This document shows, piece after piece, positions 12,508 to 24,175 of a stretch of DNA of 64,000 nucleotides. How positions within the stretch are numbered: position 1 is the stretch's first letter; each line of letters starts with the position of its first letter. A model generated the notes under the pieces. The model did no database searches and was not told the origin of the DNA. It worked only from the letters and a program-made list of their open reading frames with translations. The stretch comes from Dactylellina haptotyla (taxonomy: Eukaryota; Ascomycota; Orbiliomycetes; Orbiliales; Orbiliaceae): contig CM062382.1 in assembly GCA_031310005.1 (NCBI GenBank), forward strand, positions 2,356,001-2,420,000. Reading direction: 5' to 3'. A program made the position numbers and the translations under genes.

Positions 12508-13689
12508 CTAATCGCTCTCCTCGTCAAACGCCTCATCGTCCTCTTCTTGCATTTCATCATCCCTATCCAAATCCTCCACTGTATCTTCCATTCCGTCCTC
12601 TGCCTCCTCGTCACCGCTTTCTCCTTCCTCTCCTGTCTCGTCACTCTCTTCGCCTTCTTCGCCCTCTGCATCTTCGCCCTCGCCCTCGCCCTCTTCCTCC
12701 TCGTCGTCGTCCTGGCTCCCCTCTTCGAGAATATTACTCTCCTCTACTGCATCCTCATCGTCCTCTTTCCCATCGTTCGCTAGTGATTTTCTTTGTCGCT
12801 TCGATGGTCTCGCAGAGTCGTCTTCTGACATCGGATCGATGGTCGTGTCTGCCGTTGTATTCCCCGCCTTTGTGCCCGTTTTCGCTTTCGCTTTTTTCTG
12901 TGCAGCCTTTTCATTGAATGCTATAAATTCTCAAAGTGAGCATATATAAAAAAACCCGGATGAGATTAAAAAATTCTTTTGATATATGGAATGCTCGAGG
13001 TAAAGTAAATGAGATCGTGTACCTACCATTCAATTCGGCTTCTAAGCGCTCCTTCAACCCGGGAAACTCAATAACATCCAAAGCCTCCAGCACATCTTTT
13101 GGCATTATCGTCTTCTTCCCATTCCTCATCGTGATTTCATTCGCTCTAGAGTAATTCCATACCCATTAGTAACCTCACCCCATCGTAAACATTCAGTTGC
13201 CGGTGAAAATTGTAACGGTGGCAAAAAAATGTGAGAAGGGGGGGTACGGGGAGATCATTGTTTCCTCACTCACGCGTTCGCAAGGTAATTTATAAACAAC
13301 GTAGAACTCCTCGAAAACGCCGTCACGGCGTCCTTCTGAATCTGTGTCCCTGCCGGCACATTGCCCTTCGCCAGCCTCGTAACTATCGTTTTGGGAAGTG
13401 TGTTGTCCTGATACCGTGGTGGGTTTTTCAGAATGTCAGCGGGTAGTGTGCGTGTGAGGTGAGGTATCGTGCCAGAAATTCACATCGCGAGAACACTTCA
13501 AAAGAAAGAATGGCCGGACAACGGAGATAGACGTCCGGGGAGGGAGCTTACATCGACATTGACACCCCTCTTGCGTCCTCTTGGCTTTGGGTCTTCATCA
13601 TCGCTCTGCGGGCCGGGACTCGCAGGTTCGGATATTGGTGCAGGTGCTGCTGCTGCTGCCTTGTTGGCGTCGGATTTTCGGGGTGGCAT
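12508..13689 (-). CDS. DPB4: DNA polymerase epsilon subunit D (histone-fold protein Dpb4)
   Basis: Exons 13689-13552, 13407-13274, 13145-13027 and 12920-12508 keep phase and give 267 residues. After a Pro/Ala-rich N-terminus, residues about 47-130 form a CBF/NF-Y (H2B-like) histone fold: LPKTIVTRLAKGNVPAGTQ, AVTAFSRSSTLFINYLAN and NGKKTIMPKDVLEALD. The last 90 residues are an extreme acidic tail (Asp/Glu/Gly/Ser). Dpb4 pairs with Dpb3 in DNA polymerase epsilon and, in yeast, is shared with the ISW2/CHRAC-type remodeller; the dimer binds DNA and helps parental histone transfer at forks. The fold and the LPKTIV start point to the Dpb4 side of the pair rather than Dpb3. The basic GRKRG motif before the fold may help nuclear import. 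Confidence 0.92.
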
Positions 13690-14790
13690 AGTCTTTTTGT
13701 AAAAAACGGAGCTATCGAATGTTTCTTATAGATCGACCAGGCTTTGTTCTCAAGCTTCTGACCGTAGGTGAGCGAGTACGGTGGGACTCGGGATTATTTT
13801 TTTCGCGAATGGTCTAAGAAGATTAGATATTTGTGGGAGGCGGTAAACGACGTCAGCTCTGCAAAAGCTACGATGGCCAATTCAAACTCGAGGTAACTCG
13901 TTCCCGCGGATCCGGTCCGTGAGAGGCTCGCGTGGCTCGGCGCTGGTGATGGCGAGGTAAATGTTGGTTTCGAGTCCCAGCTAAACGTGGTCTGGAATAA
14001 TCGAGAGCGATGGGAAAGATTGCGCTTTGAAATTTCGGTTTGCTGGTAACATCCCAAGCAACCAAGTGCCCACAGATTCGTTTTGACGAGGGCGATCCAA
14101 CGTGGCCGACTTGGAACCCGCAGAAAGACACCATTTTGGCGGATTTCGAGGCCGTTTGAGGGTGACCGATGAGCGATTGGGCTGTGAATCGGGAGGTATC
14201 TTTTATTTCCAGCTGTTGAACATCCGCTTGGGGATTGCAATACGAAGGCCCACGACACGAATGTATCGTTACCACCTCTCTGCAAGTGTCTGTCCTTTGT
14301 TGAATGTGGCGGAACATTGCGGTTTTAAGCGAACCGCAAACTTGGGATGGCTCGGGCACGGCCAATGGGCTTTACGCCGCATCCTTGCCGCACCTTTCGC
14401 GTCAGACCCCTGTAACCCAGAATCTGTTCGAATTTGCAAGAATGTGTGCGTGGAGGATGTGGGAAAACAGATGTGTATTATCATTACAATTTTTATACAA
14501 CCGATATCTCGCGCCTTCCCGGGCTACCCATCAAATAATCTACATATATCCGGAGGCGGAAGTGTAAAAAGGAAAGGTATTGTGTACACCAAATGGTAAA
14601 TGTTCAAGCAAAAAGTCGTATAGAACACACCCGTCAATCAATCCATTAAAAAATAATTTTCTGCAATATCATCCTTTTGCCCGCCTAACATGTAGTGTAT
14701 GTGTACGCTGATAAACGCTAAAAACGATATGCTGGAGGTCATAAAAAGGATACCAAAAGAATAGGTAACTATGGTAAGAATTGCTCAGAA
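13690..14790. other. Intergenic region between DPB4 promoter and SSK2 3' end
   Basis: About 1.1 kb holding the DPB4 promoter and the downstream region of the MAPKKK gene. Overlapping open frames on both strands (up to about 165 codons) have no recognisable motif, no consistent splice signals and biased, unlikely composition; I do not call them genes. Confidence 0.5.
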
Positions 14791-17700
14791 TTACCGGCTG
14801 CTTCCTGAAGAAGTAGAGGTTTCGCTGGAAGGTGTGTTGGGGATGACTTGGTTCCGGATGACGGATATCTGTGGGGGGAAAAGAAAGATATTCAGTGAGT
14901 AAAGATTATAACGAGGGCAGAGGAAAGAAAAGGCTTACCCAAGGATTCTGAAGCAATTCTGCGGCTGTGGGCCGCTTTCTCGGGTCTCTTTCGAAACAAA
15001 GTTTGAGGAATTCCATTCCTTGGTCGCTCAACTGATCGTTCGATGGGAATTGCGGGGGGTTTCCTGCAGCAATATTCCACATCACGGCCCATTCGTTGTC
15101 CAGATTGGCCCACGGACGTCTTCCAGTCGCCATTTCGAGGATCACGCAACCTAAAGACCAGATATCTACACTACCATGTCGTCCTTTGTTTTCACCTTTG
15201 ATAACTGTTTTTCGGAGTTGGTTAGCAAGCACCTTGTAGAAAGTGTGAGGGAGCATCCAATACCTTCTGGAGACATGTACATCGGTGTCCCAGTCATGCT
15301 GTTGAGCCCAGCTTTGGTAGCAGCGACCTTTGTTTTGCCTTGCTTCGCAATGACTTTAGCAGCTCCAAAGTCGACGAACTTGATAACACCGTTTTGATCC
15401 AAGAGAATGTCTAAATTATTACAGGTTAACAATAGTGTGGCAAAAGTGTTAGTGGAAGCAATATCACTTACTCTCAGGCTTGATATCTCGATGTACGATA
15501 TTGTTGGCGTGGAGATATGCCAGACCCTCAAGCATCTGAAGACCATAAATCATAATGACCGTTTCGTCTTCGATCCTGCCGTGTTCGAGTAACGCAGCTA
15601 GAGATCCGCCTTGACAGTATTCCATAAAGAAGTAAACCTTGTCGCGATGAACTTGAATACCGTAGTACTGTACCACATTGGGATGGTCTAACATCTCCAG
15701 CACCGACATCTCATCTTTGATTGCGCTTACAATCGATGGGATCAGTTGCGGATCTTGAAGTCGAATTTCCTTTACAGCCATCAAATAGCCGCCGTCCAAG
15801 TTCAACGCAGCATACACGGAACCAAAACTACCGCCGCCAATATAATTTCCTTGCTGCCACCGCAAGGTAACGTTGGAATGCGAACTTGAGAGGTAGGTTA
15901 AGGAACGGTCAGTTTGACTGCTGTCGTCCAGAACACGCCCAGACGTTTGTCGGTCGATTTCCTTGGTCGCGCGGCCCTGTTCTATCAGCTCAAGCTGCTT
16001 GCACCACTCGACTCGGATCTGATGTGCATATTCCTCATCATCTCCTTCTGTTCGTTTATCGTTCAGTTTACGCGTCTTCTGGTTTGCAATTTCGTTTTGG
16101 CGTTCAGCAACAGCCGATCTGGCACCCATGATGTCGAAGTGCGAAATTAATAATGACATACAACCCGCAACCTTGATTCGAAGTCTTGTATAGTCTGGAT
16201 CGTTGAGAGCTAGAATATTTTGACCACGAGTCATGGTCATGGCAAATTCTAACGCGGCCACCGCCCATCTGAATGTCCGCCTATCATACGATATACAATC
16301 ATCACAGATGAAATCTACCCAATCAATCGCAATTTGGACCGTTTTTTGATTCGTCATTGATTTGCGAGTATGGTCCATAAAAGCGAGTGATCTTTTCGAT
16401 GCATCCGTGGCAAATGGGAAGAACGCCTGGACAATATCCTGGCAACCCAAGTTCGCAAGTTGCCTCTTGACGTTGGCAACGCTATCGAGGATTGTATTCG
16501 ATAGTCTAAAAATTGTCTTTTTAATCTTCATCAACTCGTAATGAACTCGGGGTAAGTTCGCTCTCTGGTCCAAGATGATATCAAGGTTATGTTTGGTGGA
16601 TATGGCGAACACATCTCGGGCTTTTCGTAATCGGAGTTCCGAACCGTCAGCAACAAGACGTAGCCTACCCGGTTTAATATCTGCGAAAGGCTCTTTGATT
16701 TCGACATTAAGGCATCTTCCCTGCCATAAAAATGCTTGCTGAGGGCAAATAACCAGCACATACGGACAAGAGTGCTCGTCTCTTAGGAGCTCCACTTCGT
16801 GGAAGCAAGCCCGAACGATAGATTGAATATCCTTAGGTTTGTCGTAAAGAGATGGATCTGCAATCAAGTAAACGCCGTCATGCTCCATCGTTGTGTCAAT
16901 CAAGAAATGGCCGCTCTCAGTCAGCGCACTAAGAAGTTCTGGGAGCGAGTCGTCAGTGACCTGATACTCCGTGGCGTTTTCGAATCGCTGGCTCAGAACA
17001 CGAGTGAAACGGAGTAACTGTCTGTGCCGAAGCTGGATGGATTCTAACAAAGTTTTGTACCGTTTGCCCATATCCGTGGCATTCTCTTCTGGGTTTTGCT
17101 GGATTTCTTTCTCGTAAGAGGTGGTCAATCTCGCCAACAGTTTACTCGTTAGAGAACTGAATTGTTCTGCGGCTTCAACATCTCCACCTTCCACGCACTG
17201 GCCGACTTGGTTACAGAAACTCCACTCTGATTCAAGAATTTCTGCTTCTTTGAAGATATTCTTGTTGCTCCCAAGTTTGAAGTTTAGGAACCTGAAATAC
17301 ACCCGTAGACCTTCCAGCACTGCCACGTTGAAGCTCTCGTCCATGCAATTTGGCAAGTCCCAACCGGGTTCTTGGTGTGAAATTTCCTCGTACTCCCGTT
17401 TCGTCTCGACCGCGAGCTTGAGCGCAATGTGGACTTGCTTCAGCAATTGGTCCACCATGATGGCCGTCGGTTCCTTGACCTTTCTCGCGTATTTAACGCG
17501 AGCCCTGATGATCTCTTGGATGAGGCGGCTAGGGAAATTGATGATCAAGAGAAGTTCTTCGATGTAGAGAGTTAAATGTCGTTTTTGAAAGGCTTCAGCA
17601 TTCTCGATGAGAGTTTTCTTCGCCTTGTTGATGACTTCACCGATTCCAGCCAGCATATTGTGCTTCTGAATTAACGATTTTAGACCGTCCTCTCGTAGAA

Positions 17701-19078
17701 GTCGATCGAGGAATGTTGATTCATCAGCTAAGCCACTACTAGTGGGTGTTTCGTTCGGTCGATTGAAGTCGAGATCCTCATTACCGACCCAACTTTGGAG
17801 AATCGTGAGCTCTGTGTTGATGAGTTCGGTGATGTTGTTCCACGCACATAATGCGTCGTAGCTGGCGGTGAACATCGGGGAAGCTGCATTGGGCTTTGCC
17901 GCTATCATGGCAGCACGGGTTGGGAACAGCATCTCACATTTCTCGACCTTTTTGATAATATCCTGCACCTGCTCGCGAGGTGATTTTTCGGTAACATCTC
18001 GACCGTGAACTTGGAATTCGATGACTTGGTCGATGACGGCACTGACTTGCTCTCGGCCTTGGTTGATGACTTGTCTCTGCGATGCTATGTCTCGACCAGT
18101 GGTCTTCGCGCGCAGTCCAAGCCATAACTCCTGTTTCAGAGTTTCTTCTTCCTTCTCCACAGAGCCACCAATCAATCGCTTCTTCTCCTGCCGGACAACG
18201 TCACCTGTGAGGACGGATGCCAACATCGCGTGCCATTCCAGCCGTTCCCGGTTTGCCGGGTTCTTGAGGTCTTCCTCCGTGAACTCAAGTTCATCTTCTC
18301 TGAGGAACACGGATCCATCGTCGTAGAGGTCACTGTCATAGGGTATTTCTGACGGGGAAGGGTCTTCGTCGGTCTCTGATTGGATTTCGTAGAATAGCGA
18401 GTTCGAAGCAGTATCAAAGTATTCGGGCTGCTGATCCTGCCGTAATCTCTGTACGTAGGCACGTTCCTGAGCTCTGTACTGGGAGACGGGATCTCTCCTG
18501 GACCGGGTGGCGGAGCCAGATCGGCCGTGGTGGCCGGATGATCGCGAATCCAGTAGATTTACAGGATGTCTAACGGGAGCGTAGGTGTTCGAAGGTGTTC
18601 TGGTAGGTGCGGAGGGGCGTGATCGGTTGATGCTGCTATTGAGGGACGATAAGGCGGAATTGGACTGCGAGGGATCCGGAGACATCCTACCATTCTCATA
18701 CGTAACGTAAGCTGTGTCGCTTCCAGCACGAGGCCGCCCCATACCCGAGGACCAGGTCGAGTAGGGGCTGTGGGTCGATGGGGTCATGTCGCTGGTGGCG
18801 GGGGTCCTGATAATATCGCCGATGGCGTCCTCGTCCTCGTCCTCCATGATGACAGGGCTACCGTGCTCCGACGGGTGAGAGCTAGAGGTCGAGCTGGATT
18901 TGGAGGTGCTGTAGGAGCTGGATCGACTCTGAGAATCTAGCGGGGTTACTTGCAGAGTGGCGGACGCAACATTGGCGGGCGTGGGCGTGGCAGAGGAATC
19001 GCTGGAAGGCTCGTCGCCATTTGCAAGATTTGCCTTGGTAGCAAAGTGGATTTTCTGCGCCATCGATGCCATATCCAT
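14791..19078 (-). CDS. SSK2: SSK2/SSK22-type MAP kinase kinase kinase (HOG pathway)
   Basis: Exons 19078-15472, 15410-15264, 15204-14939 and 14868-14791; the phases agree and give 1365 residues. Residues 1-300 are Ser-rich and disordered. Residues about 300-1060 are the large helical regulatory region typical of Ssk2/Wis4/MEKK4 proteins, where the response regulator Ssk1 binds in yeast. The kinase domain starts near 1072: glycine loop IGGGSFGSV, Lys1103 in AVKEI, HRDIKPEN at 1196-1203, DFGAAK at 1216-1221, and the MTGTPMYMSPE activation segment. All catalytic residues are present. The kinase phosphorylates the Pbs2-type MAPKK, which activates Hog1 under osmotic and other stress. All three introns fall in the kinase domain. 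The C-terminal tail after the kinase is short and Ser/Thr-rich. Aspergillus names this gene sskB. Confidence 0.95.
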
Positions 19079-20893
19079 GGCTGCTGCTGTATGCTCTCGC
19101 CGTGCTATGCCTTTCTTTGCTCAGCTGCTCGTTCAATAAGGCTCGAATGACCTGATGGAGGAGCCACTTTGGCTGGGTGGCGCCGGCGGACGGGTGTCGA
19201 CAAGCATTCGCCGGAGGGGCTAGCGTATGTAATGTTTGATCGAGGCGACCTGCCCGGAAATCGAAGCTCGAGCACCGGCGCACGTTGGTTTGGCGACGCG
19301 GTGGTGTCTTGGTGTTGTTCGTGCGTTGCGGCCACCGCGCACCTCGCTTCGACAGGAATGCTGCATATCTGGCGGTGGATCACGATTCCGATGCAGATGC
19401 CTCCCATCCCATCACCATTCTTCGTAGACAGGCACTGCAGACCCCTCTTCTTGGCTAACTGACTAATGAACTGACCAGCCTCGGGCCTACCCCATCCTTC
19501 CGTATATTGGGTGGATCCCCAGGCACAATGTATACGTATGCCACAATTAATCCGGCACCCATCGAGAGTTCTCTTTCGACGAATTCTTCTATCAAGGCCA
19601 GGGCCAACCCCATTGAATATTGGCCAGTCCGCACAATTGCATTGCATTGAAAATGTACACAATGCAATCAACCCAGGCGGCGCCCACACAGCCCGGCCCG
19701 TAACCAGACGGTGTCGCTGGAAGTTCAAAAAGGTACGGGTCCACTACCATCAAACGGATGCATGGCGTCGGATTCTGTTATCATGGCCCACCAACCCCCA
19801 TGACATGCGCGCTCGTTCACATGCACGCTACGAAAATGCTAAGAATCACCCAGAGAAAAGAAATAGCTTCTTTCAAACCGTCGGCTACCATTGCCTCCAT
19901 TACCGGTTTCGAGTCCCGGACTTGAATACCGTTTGAGTGAATTGACACCCGCTGCCTCGTCAGAATTTGACAGTCAACGTAAGCCTAGGTCTCCTCTGAC
20001 GGCCGATCACGCAGACGGGTTCCTCTCCCGCTAGCAAACGTTTAAATATCATTGCCGAAAGCAATCTCCATCCACTTTCGGGCAGCGTAACGGGTTCACA
20101 CCAATTGTGAGCGAGCTAATTTGGTTTCTGCCCGTATTAGTGGAACAACTCGTTGACCACCTACGTACCACTCTCCAACGGAGTCCAGTTTGGACCGGGT
20201 TTCAGAAACCTCTAGGCATTTTCTTTGTTTTTTTTTTTGGCTGCAACCAGAATGACACTCAGGAACGCAAGAAGACATTTAAGGTGAAAGACCAAGAAAG
20301 GGCCTAAGCTTATTAAACGAACACTATTCCAAAATAGCAGGCTGCTGGAAGGGACTCGACAACCCTGGGTAATGATGGCCTCTCTGATTGTCATTTTAGA
20401 CAAATCTATCTATATAGCAAGGGGGTAGATATGGAAAGGGATCGATTGTTTTAAAAAAAAGGAATTGAATTGTGAGGTATGTGCATGTATATATGTAGGA
20501 AGCCTTTTCAACGGGGGGCTCACTGCATATTCATAGTTTCGTCTTTTAAATGTGGAACAGTACTTTATCTACAAAGAAGCGTTTGCTCGAATAATCCAAG
20601 AAAGGCCTTAAATAGCAATAATAAGGTATATATCCATGCAATGTAGATTCCGCCCTCAACTGAATTGACCTCCCACTAACGGAAAATTTACAAGAAAAGA
20701 CCCATTGCCACCATTGAGTCGTTCGCTTGTGAATGTTTATATATCTGTCTCTCTTATCCCGGTATCATACCTTATTTCTACCTTAAAAAAGGTTGTTTCT
20801 GACGACATATTCCCAACCGTCTAAAGCCTGTGGTAGCACAAAATCAAGACTTCAACACAACACTAGTACCGGTACCGTTAATATACCACAAAG
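19079..20893. other. Divergent intergenic region, 1.8 kb
   Basis: Lies between the divergent starts of the MAPKKK gene and the DUF5672 gene and should contain both promoters and 5' leaders. Overlapping open frames at 19105-19728 look like shadows; none shows a known motif. Nothing else seen. Confidence 0.5.
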
Positions 20894-21970
20894 ATGCTTA
20901 TGCCAGCGAGCAGGAGGAGCTGCGGGCCAGTCTTCTCTTTTATATTTTTCGGCGGCTTATTTCTCCTCCTCTTTATCGAACCTAAGGATATTCTTCCGGG
21001 CACACTATCAGTAGAAATACATAGACCATTCGAAGAAGTACACGCTCCGAAACCTTACAACGACACAAAACTTGCTCTACTTATCGAAAACCGAGTACAA
21101 CCACATCTGACACCGTTGTTATTACACTTCATGGCCGTCGTTCCTCCAGAGTGGCCCTTCATGTTTATGGGATCCAACGAGTCCATAGCACATATCAACA
21201 AGTCCGCACCGATCAGAGAATACGAGCGAAACGGGAAGCTTACAATGAAGCTGCTTCCTGAAAACATGACCGTGAGCAGTCAGGAAGAACTCAGCAAAAC
21301 CATGACCAATGCATGGTTTTACTCGCAGCTACTTCCAGCCGAATGGCTGTTCATTTTCCAGACAGACAGTATCATCTGCGCCAATTCCAATGTGACGTTG
21401 AACGATTGGGTTGAAAAGGACTATTCCTGGGTTGGAGCTTCTTGGGGTGAAAACACAAAATATGGAGGTACGTGAAACATTCGCTGTTGGTTCAATAATC
21501 AGTAATATGTCCAATTCGGTCTCGTATTCAACGAATAGACATGCACACTGCCCAACTTAATAATCTGTTACTAACAACCCCTTTTTTCCCTCTCATCAGG
21601 TAATGGAGGTTTCTCTCTTCGACGCATATCTCACCTACTTCGAGTTCTCTCTCACCAGAACCGACAAGATCACGAAGCGCTCGAAGACTGGTGGCTGACT
21701 GACCGCCTCGGTCATATGCCTGACGCAAAAATGGCCAACGGAACAGAAGAGGTTGCGTTCTCAGTCGAGAAAGTACCTTACGAAACCCCCATGGGTTACC
21801 ACACCGGGTGGGGAGGTAAATTACTCATGGCACCGGTATGGAAAGAGAAGAGCCAGAGGGATCAGATATTCGATTATTGTCCAGAAATCAAGATCCTCAT
21901 GCCCTTGGTGCTGAATAGAGAGGCAGAGGAGTGTGGGGATAAGGATATTTCGGCGAGCTTTCCGAGGTAG
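20894..21970 (+). CDS. Membrane-anchored DUF5672 glycosyltransferase-like protein
   Basis: Two exons, 20894-21467 and 21600-21970 (phase 1 junction), give 314 residues. Residues about 11-28 (PVFSFIFFGGLFLLLFIE) form a single N-terminal membrane anchor, so a type II Golgi-like topology is expected. The core shows the pattern I associate with DUF5672: PLLLHFMAVVPPEWPFMF, EWLFIFQTDSIICANSN (a candidate metal/donor site with D in QTDS), DYSWVGASWG, and GNGGFSLRRIS in exon 2. The family is predicted, not proven, to transfer sugars. The QTDS acidic residue is kept and I see no broken motif. It borders a long AT-rich, gene-poor stretch, suggesting an accessory gene. Family call by pattern only; a general GT-A fold glycosyltransferase is the alternative. 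Confidence 0.75.
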
Positions 21971-23445
21971 AAGAGTGTGACCTGGGTGTATATATCCGCT
22001 GCAGCTGCTGGAGCGAGTGGGCCTCATTTTCGACTTGTACGATTTCTACGGCGTTGTGCATATATTTTGTTCAAATTTCTCGGCATTAGCGTCTGTTTTG
22101 GTGTATATATTTATTTGTACAATTATTGGATATAAACTATTCTCTTAATATATTCCTTAAAATCAGCCGAATGGTTTCTTAGGCTTCAAAAATATCAGAT
22201 GAATATTGTGCATGCATGGCGATAACAAGAGCGCAAACCAGACTCTCTGGTTTTGAATTCTTGGTCATAGTTAGTCAACAACAAGGTCGCGGGGTTCTGT
22301 TATTCTCCAAGCACCCGATTGCTTATGTTGCAGAATAATCTAGAATTTTTAGGTTTAGAAGCTTTGCAAATTTGTCGGATGCATTCTGTCCGGATTGAGA
22401 GCGCCTGTGCTGAGGAGGTGTCCCTGTTCGCGTGATCACGGTGGGTTGCGTAATCCTATAATTCCACAAGCTAGGGTACGCCGGGTATATATCTTGATTC
22501 GGGAAGTTCCAGAATATGCTCCGAGTCTATATATTCTGATAAACCTTCTAAACGAAATAGGGATTTTAAAATTTATTGCAACTTTTACAATTATATATAT
22601 GTCTTCCGAATCATTTGATGGGGAGCCTATCTCAACCACAATACAAGCTGTTCGTCACACTTGGTAAAAAAAAATCATTTTTTAAAGTAGTTAGTAGTAG
22701 TAAGACTACATCTAAGCCTTAGGAATGACTAATGAGTGGATATGGTTTCTTTGTACTCTCAAGCTCCGATTTAACGCGATAAGATGACGGAAGGTAGCGT
22801 GAAATGGAAAAAAAGAATCTCGCAATAGCATGCCTCATATTGCAACCACAATACACCGAAAAATATATCTACTTGAGATTAGGGAATTTTGCAAGCTAAT
22901 TCTGGGGTGGGTGCGGAAGGTACGATACCAACTAGAAATATTCGAAATCCAGGCAATAAAATATTTTCGTACAATCCCACTCGCGGTTTTCCAAATTTCA
23001 CACTTAAGAGCCCCGCTTTATAAGAAGATGCCGTTTTCTACCATATTTAGATATATGAGCTATAACTTCTTGAGAGGACGACAAAATTACTTGCTTTAAT
23101 AAGACAATTAAATGTTTTCTGACCACAGAGTCAATGGGAGGAAAGAAAGAAAGAGAGAAAAAACCAGGCAGATGATGCTTCCGATCGACGTCGTAGATAT
23201 CGTTCGTGAATGAACTCAATACGGACGGAATATCAAGGGTCTCGTGCGGATATATAGCCGCTCAAGCAGCTACAGAGAGCTGTATTTGCGAAGATACAGT
23301 CAGGAAGGCTTCTCCATTAATCTATATCGAGGACCATCCCCTCTCTAAGTCGGAAGACACTAAATAGTATGATATTCAGCTTTATGGTACCTCGCAACGT
23401 TCTTCTGAGCTTTGTATCCTAAGTTGGTCACCTAATAGGCGGATT

Positions 23446-24175
23446 TCAGGAGCGGTGCAGTCTCTTCGTGCTGCTATTCTTATTTCGAAACATTCTGTGG
23501 AGAATATTGTAGGCACTAGGGAGCATAAATATGAGAAACTCATCGTCATAACTGTCCTCAAGTCCTTCATCTTCTTCATCATGCCGCACGGTACAATCCC
23601 TGAATATCTGGTTATCATTATCGAGTCTATGGTAATGGTCTCTTTTCATGATATACTGAACCAATAGGTCAAAGACTAACTTCAAAACTGCGTCATTTCC
23701 TTGACTCAAGTTAGTGAGGTCAAATACCTAAAAAAATCATTTAAATCATAGACTAGATATTGACCAAGTTATATACCCACCTCGCCCAGCTTTTGATTCC
23801 GATAGGTTTGCGGCCTAATTAGAGGTAGATGTTACCTCTAGGTCTTTCTGATAATATTATAATCCGACGGCTCTTGGGAGTTAAATGGTTCAAGATATAA
23901 CGGAGCAAGATAAGCCGTGGCATCAATCACTTTAATGAAGTTGAGTAGAGCCGGTAGTTCCAAGCCTTTGCCTGATTTAATCCCAACTAACCAAATCGCC
24001 TTTGAGAAATCCACGAGTGGAGATTACCGTAGACGCCCTGCAACACCAGTCCCAGAGGAAGAAATCATCAATCCTTAGGTTGTCTCTGCCGCATGCCGTT
24101 CTTCGGAAAATCTAGACTCGCTTGCTTTCATAATACCGCTGACGCAGTCCATGAGCTGTTGGATTTCCTGAGCTC
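23446..24175 (-). pseudogene. Decayed gene relic of unknown function
   Basis: On the minus strand one frame reads coding-like peptide for about 730 nt but is broken by stops. From 24175 downward it contains QQLMDCVSGIMKASESRFSE, a stop, then VDFSKAIWLVGIKSGKGLEL and YLAPLYLEPFNSQEPSDYN, another stop, an intron-like gap ending in TTTTTTTAG near 23729, and a last stretch (LVFDLLVQYIMKRDHYHRLD, acidic loop, MLPSAYNILHRMF) ending at 23446. The in-frame stops are TAA or TAG, which a single C-to-T change from CAA or CAG would explain, as in repeat-induced point mutation. I do not recognise the family. The run of sensible residues and the amphipathic pattern argue against chance; the absence of any start and the stops argue against function. 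Confidence 0.4.

Noticed and set aside
13794-14599. Open frames of about 165 codons on both strands
   Set aside because: They overlap each other, lack motifs and splice support, and differ in composition from the real genes nearby.
19105-19728. 207-codon open frame on the minus strand upstream of the MAPKKK gene
   Set aside because: No recognisable domain and irregular residue use; it covers the expected promoter and leader.
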